10,117 bases of DNA from Auxenochlorella pyrenoidosa (Eukaryota > Chlorophyta > Trebouxiophyceae > Chlorellales > Chlorellaceae): positions 30,484 through 40,600 of the forward strand of contig KQ482074.1 of assembly GCA_001430745.1 (NCBI GenBank), given 5' to 3'. Position 1 is the first letter of the stretch. Each line of letters begins with the position of its first letter. Positions 1 through 7,661 of the stretch are shown here, one piece after another. The position numbers and the translations under genes are program-made. The notes beneath the pieces were generated by a model. That model made no database searches. It was not told where the DNA came from and worked only from the letters and a program-made list of their open reading frames with translations.

Positions 1-14
1 CCACTCTCCCGACT

Positions 15-34
15 CCCCCCCCCCCCCCCCCCCC
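15..34. repeat. 20-C homopolymer
   Basis: An uninterrupted run of 20 C on the plus strand, read as poly-G in the sense direction of the SDR gene. It lies about 10 bases inside the inferred third intron, just after the GC donor. It could form G-quadruplex or i-motif structure and is likely length-variable. A run of identical length lies at 1637-1656. Confidence 0.95.
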
Positions 35-42
35 ACCACCTA

Positions 43-45
43 GCC
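43..45 (-). other. Inferred GC-type 5' splice site of SDR intron 3
   Basis: The sense strand reads GCAG|GCTAGG with the intron starting at 44. The only nearby GT (39-38) lies past an in-frame TAG, so a GT donor would put a stop in the exon right after the CSAG motif. A GC donor keeps the SDR frame open in phase 1. The acceptor is outside the window, so the call is inference. Confidence 0.5.
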
Positions 46-843
46 TGCGCTGCAGAATAGGATGTCGGGGCCCACGCCCATCTTGTCTGCTGCCTCTTCC
101 ACCGCGGCATCCACCAGTGAGCGGCGGCGCACGTCGCAGTGCACCCCCAACGCCTTGCGACCCAGGGACCGCACCGCCTCGCACACCGCATCCATCTTCT
201 CCTGGGGGGCAAAGTCTGCATGCAGTGACAGTATGACTTGCTACTGACCTATACATTGCATGCCACAGGCTCTGCCGTTGCGGTCAGTACAAGCCAAGGC
301 AGCATTGGTCGACATGGTGGGCTGTACCGTCACGTGTGCACAGTACAGACACGCTCCCCCCCCTGTCTGACTGCAGCGCACCCGCAATTATGATGTCCGC
401 TCCACTGCGTGCCATGCCCAGTGCAACTGCGGCTCCAATGCCCTGCGCCCCACCAGTGATCATGGCTGTGCTGCCAGACAGGTTGAAGAGCCTGCAGTGT
501 ACTGAGAGGAGGAGGGGCCGAGCGGGCTCATGCTTGTGAATTGATTGGGGTGGCCCCAAGGGGCGGCATGTATGACATCATTTGCACATTCTGAACAGAC
601 CAAAGTCATCACCCATCCCCTTGACACGGGTTCGTCAAGCACTCGCCTGTCTGGCGAAGACCGCGCTGCCGCTCCCATGGTCGCTGGAGCCCGACACTCC
701 TCCGTCAACCCCTTGGCTGAAGCGCTTAGGCCAGACCCCCGATGTCGTACGGCCGCAGTAGAGGCTAATGGGCGCAGTGTGGGCGCAACAGCGCGCCCTG
801 CCGCTCCCGCTCCCAACCAGGCACTTGGGATACGCACCAGCAT
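45..843 (-). CDS. Short-chain dehydrogenase/reductase (SDR), 5' part; C-terminus beyond left edge
   Basis: NAD(P)-dependent oxidoreductase of the classical SDR fold; substrate unknown, though the opening (LFNLSGSTAMITGG) resembles gluconate/2-deoxygluconate dehydrogenases. Exons on the minus strand: 843-710, 491-382, 215-45, with intron phases 2, 1 and 1. Residues 57-64 are the TGxxxGIG cofactor motif (TGGAQGIG). Asp82 follows strand beta-2 and favours NAD(H). Asp109-Val110 fits the adenine-contact pair. The beta-4 motif reads CSAG (136-139) instead of NNAG. The catalytic Ser and YxxxK lie outside the window. Residues 1-44 are rich in Arg, Ala and Ser without acidic residues, as in a mitochondrial presequence. 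Exons 2 and 3 are secure. Exon 1 is tentative: its donor (AAGG|GTTGAC) was chosen because phase 2 matches, and another phase-2 donor lies a few codons downstream. Exon 3 meets an in-frame TAG at 42-40, so a GC donor at 44-43 is inferred. Confidence 0.75.
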
Positions 844-1109
844 GGCCCGATCTTGCGTATTACAGTGTCACCGCCTAGAAAATAGGGGCGAAGGTGTTTC
901 GGAGGGGGCCGGCATCCGGCAGGCGGGTTGCATGGCCCCGCCGCGGCTCAGCGTGCAAGGCCAGGGCTTGCCCGTTGCTTCAAGGCAGCAGGATTTTGTG
1001 CAAGCTTGGAATGCAGTAGAGGGTATGCTGTCCACCTCGCCTTAATGATCCTTCAATCCCAAGGCTGCATCAGCATGCAGTCCCCCAGGCTGCTGCCCCT
1101 CACGAAACC

Positions 1110-1561
1110 ATGGTGAGCTAACGATCGCATGCACACACCCTGCTGCCTTGATCCTTTACTGACAGTAATCCTTTACTGACTGGTTTTCTTGATGTGCTTA
1201 TTCACAGACCGAGAAGGTTTACTCGCGAGAAGAAACTCTGCCAAAATGGTACACTTGGGCGCTTATTGGGCTATGCAACGCTCCCCACTGTTCATTCAAT
1301 CGTGCTTCACCATGCCAATAAGCCACAGCCCGCAGCGGCTTTGGGGCTCGCATGCTGTGAATTGTGCAGGCTGTGCAGCACGAGCCCTCAGATGGGCGGC
1401 CGGTAGGACTGGTGCCAGGAGGAGCGGGCCTTGGCGGGGTCGGGCTCGTCGTGGCGGGCGCCCTGGCGGGGGCGCTGCAGGTGCGCAGGGGGCAGGCCGG
1501 GGCGAGGCGCAGCAGTTCAACGCGCGCACAGCATTGGCACACTGAACTAGTCCAGCAGTGA
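1110..1561 (+). other. Possible small gene or gene remnant (weak)
   Basis: An ATG at 1110-1112 in good context (gaaaccATGg) is followed directly by GTGAGC, and a convincing acceptor (TTATTCACAG) ends at 1207. Splicing this 95-bp intron gives M-TEKVYSREETLPKWYTW, which stops at 1319-1321 unless a further intron intervenes. In the same frame at 1382-1561 lies a Gly/Ala/Val-rich hydrophobic stretch (LVPGGAGLGGVGLVVAGALA) followed by Arg-rich sequence, then a stop. I do not recognise the product. Codon third positions in the first part are much less GC-rich than in the confident exons, which argues against a real gene. It could be a pseudogene, a short non-coding transcript or chance. Confidence 0.18.
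1151..1180. repeat. Short tandem repeat, 17-bp period
   Basis: The 13-mer ATCCTTTACTGAC occurs at 1151-1163 and 1168-1180, separated by AGTA. It lies inside the putative intron of the weak plus-strand candidate. Function unknown. Confidence 0.9.
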
Positions 1562-1636
1562 TTGGTGGCCGGGAGAGGGCGGGGCGAGGAGCCCTTAAGC
1601 GTTGGCAGCATGCTGAGACGCAGCAACCTTCCCCTG

Positions 1637-1656
1637 CCCCCCCCCCCCCCCCCCCC
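1637..1656. repeat. 20-C homopolymer
   Basis: An uninterrupted run of 20 C within a C-rich stretch, in non-coding sequence between the DJ-1 3' end and the SDR gene. It has the same length as the run at 15-34. Confidence 0.95.
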
Positions 1657-2038
1657 GGTGGGCCAGCATGCTGCACCCGCAGGGCACTTGCCTCGTCATG
1701 GTGGTCATGGTGCTGAGACGTCACATCCTTGGCCCTGTTGGGGGCAGGCAAGAGTTGCTGCTAAGAAAGTCGGAGGCGGAAAGTGCGGTTTCCGTCAAAA
1801 CCCAGGGCGAATGAGTGGGGAGGTGGCTAGAGCGGCGCCGCAGGCGCTGAACACCAGGCCCTGCGCGTGATGCAAAGCACACCCGCCCCTACACCAGCCT
1901 TAGACACCGCCCGTTTGAAGGCGGCAGCAGGCAGCAGCGCAGGCGCAGTGGGTGGGCAGAGCTGGGTGGGCCGGGTTGGGTGGGCGCACCTGCTTACGCG
2001 GCTCCGGCCGGCTGCTGCTGGGGCTGGCCACCCTGGAC

Positions 2039-3954
2039 CTAGTCTTGCCTGTGGTGGAAACCTGCCTCCGGGCCCTTGCCATGCACAGGCTCCTTGAGCC
2101 CAGGAGCAATGGCCTCAATGACCAGCTGCAGCGGGGGCCAGGGCACGGCAGCCGCAATCAAGAGCAATGCAGAGCAGGCAATGTCTTGAGCAGAGCCCCC
2201 AGGCATCAGCTCTTGACATTCTGCCCTGCCGCACAGGCATCGCATGGCACCCCGAATGTGCACAACTGGGGTGGTGTGGCACCACCTGCAGCCCATGTGC
2301 ATCCCTTTGCCCCCACACCTCGGCCACGCGCTTTGAGGAGCCCGGGTTCTGGCCCGTGACCAGCTTGCCATCGGCGACTGCAGGGAGGGTCGCAGAGCTC
2401 AGTGCTGACCAGCGCCGCGCAGCCAGGTGTGTGCCTGAAACAGCCACTGGCCGCAGCCATGCGTATGCACCCTCGGGACAGCTCCATCTCCCGGTGAGCA
2501 CAAGCCTCCGTCACCGCCAGCCCCCCCCCACCGCCGCCTCGTGCCTGCGTGGGGCTGCCAGTCGGGGCCGGCTGTGTAGGCGCCCCCCAGCTCCTTCATG
2601 CGGTCCTCCAGCAGGAAGGGCACCACCTTGTCCTTGCCCACCGCCCTCTCCTCGGCGTTCGAGAAGCCGGTGCACTGTGGGGGGTCATGGGGCGAGACGG
2701 GACTGGTTGGACCAAAGGGTGCAGCCGTGACACCAGGCCGCGCACCATGCTGCAGGACAGCGCGCCTCCGGAGGGCCAGACCCCGGCTCGCGGGCACAAA
2801 GCCTGCCTGTCTGGCTACCCCCCACCTGGCGGCCCTTCAGGATGGAGTCGCCGTTGGCATCCTTGGCGGTGGTCAGACCGCAGGGGCCGTGGCACACAGC
2901 TGCGGCAGAGCGGCCGAGAGGGGTCGGCGCGGGTCTGGGCGTGCCTGGCCCCACTGTATTGCTGGGCAAGAGACACATGGCCATTGCACAAAGCCCTGGT
3001 GTCAAGCGCTGCCAGCCTCACCCACCCCGGCACTCACCGGACACCACCTTGCCGGCAGCCCAAAACGCCTCGACCAGGCGCTGCATGGCATCCCCGGTGC
3101 CGTCAAATGCGATGCCGTGGCCTGGCCAACGGGAGGAGCAGCCAGCGCAGCCATGGGCAGCAGCGAAGACGAGCTTTTCGGCTTGAACGCGGGTCAGCAG
3201 CACCCGCCAGCCATGCGCCATGGCGCCAGCGCCCTGTCACTGATATGCGTTTGCGTTCCGCTGCACGCCTCATCCAGAGCCTAGTGAAAACGCAGCATCC
3301 CTGGCCTGCCCACCTCCTGGGATGAAGAGCGCGTCGTAGCCCTCGATGCCCTGGGACAGCACCTCCTCGGCACTGGGGGTCGCCTTCATGGCCTTGAGCG
3401 CGTGCTCTGCAGGTGGCAGGTAGACGACGTACGGGTGCGTGACAGATGCAGGGATGCGAGCTCGCATCGATAAACGCGGCCGGCACTGTAGGCTCGCGAG
3501 CAAGCGGGCCGAGGGGCCAGGCAGCGATTGGGCGAGGCCAAATGAGGTACTGCCAAGCGGCGACTGTGTTCGCTACGTTGCGTGCAGCCTCTCACCATTG
3601 CTCATGAAGGCCTGCGCCTCTGGCGTGAAGAAGTCGCCCTGCAGGCTGGCCTGGTCCCAGGGGATCTCGCCACCCTCCACCGACGCCAGGTCCACGGTGA
3701 ACCCCTTCTCCCGCCACAGCAGGTATGGGCTGCCCACCTCCTCGGCCCTGCAGGCCAGACAACACGAAGATCCTTGTTTGCAGCATGATGAAGCTGCCGT
3801 CCCAGCTGGCAGCAGGCTTCGAGTAGCTGAAGTGGCTGGACCCGGAAAGGGTAGTAGCCCATCAGCCAGCATGCGCCCACCAGCAACCGGTAGGCTGCCC
3901 ATCCAGCAGCTTGGTGCCACTCGTGGCGCAGATGAGGATCTTGCCGGCACTCAT
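2039..3954 (-). CDS. DJ-1/PfpI family protein, Hsp31/glyoxalase III-like, complete (250 aa)
   Basis: Predicted cytosolic protein of the DJ-1/PfpI superfamily. Hsp31-type members act as glutathione-independent glyoxalases (methylglyoxal to lactate) and as stress chaperones; the activity here is inferred. Eight minus-strand exons: 3954-3881, 3747-3596, 3406-3314, 3121-3038, 2899-2826, 2674-2545, 2377-2319, 2125-2039, summing to 753 nt with all phases matching. Visible motifs: beta-1 KILICATSGT; TGCWAEEVGSPY (22-33); YDALFIPGGHG (99-109); the nucleophile elbow VCHGP with Cys137-His138, close to Cys138-His139 of yeast Hsp31; TGFSNAEE (161-168) carrying the candidate third catalytic residue, Glu; and ADGKLVTGQNPGSS (204-217). 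The length is normal for the Hsp31 class. Intron 6 has a GC donor. There is no targeting peptide if the ATG at 3954 is the start; an acceptor-like CCGCAG just upstream leaves room for a 5' UTR intron. Head-to-head with the cytochrome b5 gene. Confidence 0.93.
2378..2544 (-). other. GC-AG intron in the DJ-1 gene (intron 6, 167 bp)
   Basis: The sense junctions are GCAG|GCACGA and CCTGCAG|TCGCC. Phase 1 on both sides joins ...DWQPHA to VADGKLVTGQ, a conserved family transition. The only nearby GT (within GGCGGTGGGG) is in phase 2 and would break the frame, so a GC donor is the only reading that keeps the protein intact. Confidence 0.85.
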
Positions 3955-4510
3955 GAGGAGCCCTGCGGGCGAGCGGCGGGAGGGGCCCGAGGAGGGGGTG
4001 GTGGCAGCGAGAGCGGAGGCGGTGCAGGGCGGCCCTGCTGGCGGGGCCGCACGATTCGATCACCTCAAGCGGCCTCGATAGACTGACTGGACACTCGCCT
4101 TTCAGCGCAGGAGTTGCCAAGCAAGGGCGGCGTTGGGAGTGTTGGAAATGTCGTCAAACAGGGACAGAATCCTCAGCCAGCCGCTGTTACCGCCCTTCTG
4201 ATCTGTCACTGGCCGTGGTGAGGTGGGTTTGGCAGGCGGCATGCTGTAAGCAGGTACCGCCCCACGGCCAGGTGGCAAGGGGATGCAGGAAACCCTCAGT
4301 TGGACGGTCGGAAGTGCACAAATGTGCATCTGATTGCTGGATCAAAGCTGGGCAGAGCGCTCCGAGGCGGGTCCTCCGCCTCGGAGGCTCAGCTCGCTCA
4401 ATGAGGGGCTCTCTGAGCACGGCGCCCTGCGCTCTACCCCCTTGCATCCATTTTCTCGCACCATTTTCCCAAACGCTACATCGCTGTCGCCGCACCACGC
4501 CTTGCGAAGA
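3955..4510. promoter_or_regulatory. Shared 5' region between divergent DJ-1 and cytochrome b5 genes
   Basis: The 556 bp separate two start codons pointing away from each other, so both promoters and 5' UTRs must lie here. I found no clear TATA box and no convincing coding exon. The one standout element is the hairpin at 4360-4386. An isolated TGTAA at 4245-4249 does not sit downstream of any gene I can see. Confidence 0.6.
4360..4386. promoter_or_regulatory. Perfect 11-bp inverted repeat, 5-nt loop
   Basis: Arms CTCCGAGGCGG (4360-4370) and CCGCCTCGGAG (4376-4386) are perfectly complementary around the loop GTCCT, giving a very stable GC-rich stem. A second layer, GAGCG (4355-4359) and a CGCTC about 5 bases past the second arm, could extend the structure. 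It lies about 125 bp upstream of the cytochrome b5 start codon, so it could be a 5' UTR hairpin or a palindromic protein-binding site. The role is inferred; the structure is directly visible. Confidence 0.85.
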
Positions 4511-5358
4511 ATGGCCCCTCTCGAGGCCTGCCCACTCCACCGCCAGCAGGCAGGGTGGCAGTCGGCGGCACCAGCAACCCCCAGCCAAGCCTTCAGTTCA
4601 CCCGGCGCCCCGAGCCCCTCTGGCTGCCCTCATGCCACGTCTTTTCACCGCCACGTTGTGGGGCTGGTGGAGGCGCGATTGCTGCACAGCGGCCGCCTGC
4701 GACGGTACACCCTGGCCGACGTGGCGCGGCACAACACCAAGGACGATGCCTGGGTGGCGGTGGATGGCAGGGTGAGCTGGCTGAGCGTGGGGGGAGGAGG
4801 ACTGGATAGCAGTGAACATGAGGTGCAGAGTCAAGTCATAAGCAGTTCTTAGCAGGGAAGCTGCACTTCCCGTGCACCACAAGGCCTGCAGTCGTACCCT
4901 GAGAGACAAGTGCCTGCCCTGTCCTGCCACGCCCTGCCGCTCTGCCTGCAGGTCTTTGACATCACTCACCACGTCGCCACGCACCCTGGCTGGACCAGCG
5001 GCTGTGCAACGTCTCAGCTGCTGGCCATCCTGCGCACCCTGGGGACCGACTGCACAGAAGGTGGGCAGGCCGCTGCGCCTCGATGCTGGTGTGCTGCTTC
5101 TTTGTGGCCGTGCAAGGCCTGGACGCATTGCTTGTGTCAAGCACCTTGCACCTTCACGTCTCAGCACCCTGACACAGACCTTGGCCTCGGCCCTTCCTTC
5201 CTTGGCCACGTGCAGAGGTGCTGACGGTGCACTCTGCCAAAGCACTAGCAAAGTTTGCTCCCTTCCTCATTGGCGTGCTGGCAGAGGAGGGAGAAACAGG
5301 GGTTGCAGCCCGCACCGATGGCACAATAGGCCATAGCAGATCTGTTGCAACCAAATGA
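4511..5358 (+). CDS. Cytochrome b5-like heme-binding domain protein, complete (170 aa)
   Basis: Single-domain, b5-type electron carrier; partner unknown. Exons 4511-4771, 4952-5060 and 5216-5358 (513 nt; intron phases 0 and 1). The ATG at 4511 has a strong context (AGAATGG). Residues 1-60 are a Pro/Ser/His-rich leader without a clear membrane segment. The domain starts at RYTLADVARHNTKDDAWVAV (ending near residue 84), continues with VFDITHHVATHPGW (88-101) and ends with TDCTEEVLTVHSAKALAKF. Both likely axial heme ligands are kept: His98 and His129. The core motif is HPGW instead of HPGG, and the His-to-His spacing is 31, about 8 more than in typical b5 domains such as nitrate reductase, because of extra residues TSGCATSQ. 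No C-terminal anchor is present, so a soluble protein is expected. It shares a divergent promoter region with the DJ-1 gene. Confidence 0.88.
5129..5144 (+). repeat. Intronic 16-mer hairpin element, copy 1
   Basis: TGCTTGTGTCAAGCAC in intron 2 of the cytochrome b5 gene. The same 16 bases occur at 9753-9768 in an intron of the SEC1-like gene. TGCTTG and CAAGCA form an inverted repeat around TGT. Confidence 0.85.
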
Positions 5359-5901
5359 ATATGCTGTGTCCAAGAAAATTGACCAAAGTAATGAGAATTG
5401 GCCTTTCCGCCCCCTGGTGTGCCCATGCACATTCCTGCATGCGTGGGCAACTCCCGGCCTAATCAACGCCCTCGCCAATTTCATCAACATCATGCGGCAC
5501 CGAACCCTACAACCCACCCTGCCTTTACCTTGATGACCTCCCTCAACCTCCTGTGGTATTTGTTTCTAAATGTCAAATGCATAAGCTCAAGGCAGTGGCC
5601 ACCAAACTCCACCAAACTGCCAGCACGCACCTGGCAGAGGCTACTCATGCAAACAAAACAGGCTCAGCTGGCGCTGCTGTGCACTGGTGCTGCCATTGTG
5701 CCTTCTTGGTGAATCATGTTGAACACAGCATCTTTGCCTTGAAGGAGCCTTTTCACACCGGTGAAGGGTTGTTGACAGGTCAGTATACATTCATTGAACA
5801 AGAGATTGGTGAAATAAAATGGAAGACAGGCAGGAAGATGCAGGTTGCAAGTCAAAAGGGGATGCGGCAGGCGTTGCTCTTAGGAGGGTACCTCAATGAC
5901 C
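5359..5901. other. Convergent 3' flanks, no gene seen
   Basis: The 543 bp lie between the cytochrome b5 stop (plus) and the membrane-protein stop (minus) and should hold both 3' UTRs and poly(A) sites. Composition is more A/T-rich than the rest of the window. I see no TGTAA on either strand in its sense direction. A single AATAAA lies near 5814 on the plus strand, far from the stop. A small 10-bp tandem duplication, CCACCAAACT, occupies 5599-5618. Open frames crossing this region lack recognisable protein character. Confidence 0.6.
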
Positions 5902-7661
5902 TCACAGCTTTGCCCGCGGGCGCAAGCAGAGGTAAATGCAGGGGCCCAGCACGGGCAGCACAGACAGCAGGGGCAGCAGCGAGTCACGGCCCTCCCAGCG
6001 GCGCAGGGAAGCGTCGTTGGACATCCAGAAGGGGGCCAGAGCGCTGAGGGTGAGGAAGTCCACAGTCATGACATTGATGAACCTGGAGGGGGGGAGGCGC
6101 AGGTGCGGGGGTGGTCGCAGGGCACAGGGCACGGTCAAAGCGTGGGAGAGCAGAGGGCTGGTGGGATAAGGGCACGCCAGCGCTCGGGTGCGAGCACCCG
6201 CCAGCCCCTGCCAAGGGTGACCAGTAGGGAACGGCAGCTGCTGCCCAATTGGCCCCTTCCCGCTGGCCCCACCTGCTCTCCTCTAGCAGCTTCGAGTACG
6301 TCTCCCACTGGGCGCCCCCTGCCAGCGCAGCCTGGCCCAGGCACCACACCGCGCCGCCCAGGCACAGGAAGGCCACAAAAGGCGACTCCATCCCCTTCTG
6401 CATCAGGTTGCCAGGGCCCTCGAGCGCCTCGGCGGGGGCGGGCACCACAGGCGGCTCGCGCGGCGGCTGCCAGAGCGCCATGAAGGGGAGCAGGCCGAAG
6501 GCGCCTGCAGGGCCGGTAGGGGTGCAACTGCAGTGTTCTGGCAAGAGGAGAGGGAACCGAGAGGCAGGCCGGACGGAGCAAGACAGGGTGCAGGCCAGCG
6601 GAGGTTCTGCCAGCCCTCATGCCGGCCCAGTTGGGCGCCTGCTTTCAAATGCTGCCCTTACAAGCCAGGTCGTCCTGCATGGTCTGTGCGCACGCGCAGC
6701 CTGCCCAGGCAGTCCTCTCTTTCTGCCCACAACTGGCTTGCTGTCAGTGCCCAGCAGCCCGCACATCTCCACGAGTCCCTCACCAAATGCATAGCTTAGG
6801 GTAATGAAGGGCCAGGCAGGCACGCCGTTGGCCGACTTGCCCGAAGGGACGAGCAGCGCGGTGTAGACCTGCCGGTGTGGCGAGGCGCAAGGGTGCAGGG
6901 AGCCAATGTGCAGGCGGCAGAGGCAGCAGGGGTCCAGGAGGGTGGCTGCTGCTGTGCATCCATGGGTCGCCTGTCTGCCTGTCTTCTCCAGCTTTCACGC
7001 CCTCGCAGCGTATGTTGGCCCCACTCACCAGCGGCCACACCCCCATGATTAGGAACAGCTGCTGCACGACGGAGTTGATGGTCACGCCGTCGTCCACGCC
7101 CAGGCCCACCAGCTTCTCCAGGAAGTACATGTCGCGCACTGGGGTCTGCGGCGGCAGAGGAGGGGTGAACCGGGTGGTGGGTGCAGGAGGTGCAGAGAAC
7201 GAAAGGAAAGCGACACTTGGGAGCAGGAGTGTGGGGAGCTCCACAGGGAGGCAGACTGCTGAAAGCTTGGCGCAAATGCAGGCACAACAGTTGTGCGAGG
7301 AGAGGCAACAGACCTGGTTGGGGGCAATGAGGAATGCGTATCCAGCGAGCGCTGCCCACAGCAGGAACAGGCCTGCGCTGCTGAGCAGGCTGGTACCATC
7401 AGGCTGCGGGGCTGCAGGGGGCTGCGGCGTGGGCTCCGAGCTGCTGCCGCTGCCTGCTGCTCGCACCACTGCTCTGCGGCTGCGCAGCGACACAGCTGCC
7501 GCCTGTCTGGGTAGGCCCGGGAGCCCTCCTGCAGCCAAGGCCGGGGCTCTGAGCGCTGCCACGGAAGTGACAGTGCCCTTGTGAGCCGCGACCATCGACT
7601 TGGAGCCGCCCAGCAGGAGGCTGGGGCGGCCAACCAGCGCTGTGCACGCTGAGAGCGCCAT
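5902..7661 (-). CDS. Conserved multi-pass membrane protein, probably plastid-targeted, function unknown (320 aa)
   Basis: Five minus-strand exons: 7661-7314, 7145-7029, 6868-6784, 6504-6273, 6082-5902 (963 nt; phases 0, 0, 1, 2 all match). The ATG at 7661 has good context (CCAAATGGCG). Residues 1 to about 70 are rich in Ala, Ser and Arg with RRAVVRAAGSGSSS near the end, typical of a chloroplast transit peptide. About six hydrophobic segments follow: 94-113, 142-163, 176-195, 226-246, 262-280 and roughly 295-313. Notable stretches are SGKSANGVPAWPFITL (164-179), FGAFGLLPFMALWQPP (183-198), and RFINVMTVDFLTLSALAPFW (261-280). A Pro-rich soluble loop lies at 196-215. The pattern recalls a conserved plant/cyanobacterial membrane protein of unknown function, recalled from memory and not checked. 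Thylakoid or envelope location is inferred. It is head-to-head with the SEC1-like gene. Confidence 0.88.

Larger units (their letters stand above)
844..2038. other. Intergenic region: SDR upstream side and DJ-1 3' flank
   Basis: No confidently coding segment was found in these 1.2 kb. The left end should hold the SDR promoter and 5' UTR; the right end holds the 3' UTR of the DJ-1 gene (stop at 2041-2039). No TGTAA, the usual green-algal polyadenylation signal, appears downstream of the DJ-1 stop on the sense strand. The region contains a 17-bp-period repeat (1151-1180), a 20-C run (1637-1656), a possible small plus-strand gene (about 1110-1561), and a G-rich, repetitive stretch around 1920-1990. 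Confidence 0.6.

Noticed and set aside
1219..1751. Minus-strand open frames of 135 and 151 aa in the intergenic gap
   Set aside because: Low-complexity Pro/Ala/Arg-rich sequence, overlapping each other in different frames, with no splice-linked partner and no family resemblance.
2549..3325. Plus-strand open frames of 258 and 228 aa opposite the DJ-1 gene
   Set aside because: They run antisense across both exons and introns of a securely modelled DJ-1 gene and have no motif; they are shadows of GC-rich coding sequence.
4245..4249. TGTAA as a poly(A) signal
   Set aside because: No plus-strand gene ends upstream of it; it sits in a divergent promoter region, so it is probably chance.
5814..5819. 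AATAAA as a poly(A) signal for the cytochrome b5 gene
   Set aside because: It lies about 455 bases past the stop, is a single short match in an A-rich patch, and green algae usually use TGTAA.
5553..6047. A 164-aa plus-strand open frame across the convergent 3' flanks
   Set aside because: It extends into the last exon of the minus-strand membrane protein, lacks good codon bias or motifs, and has no splice support.
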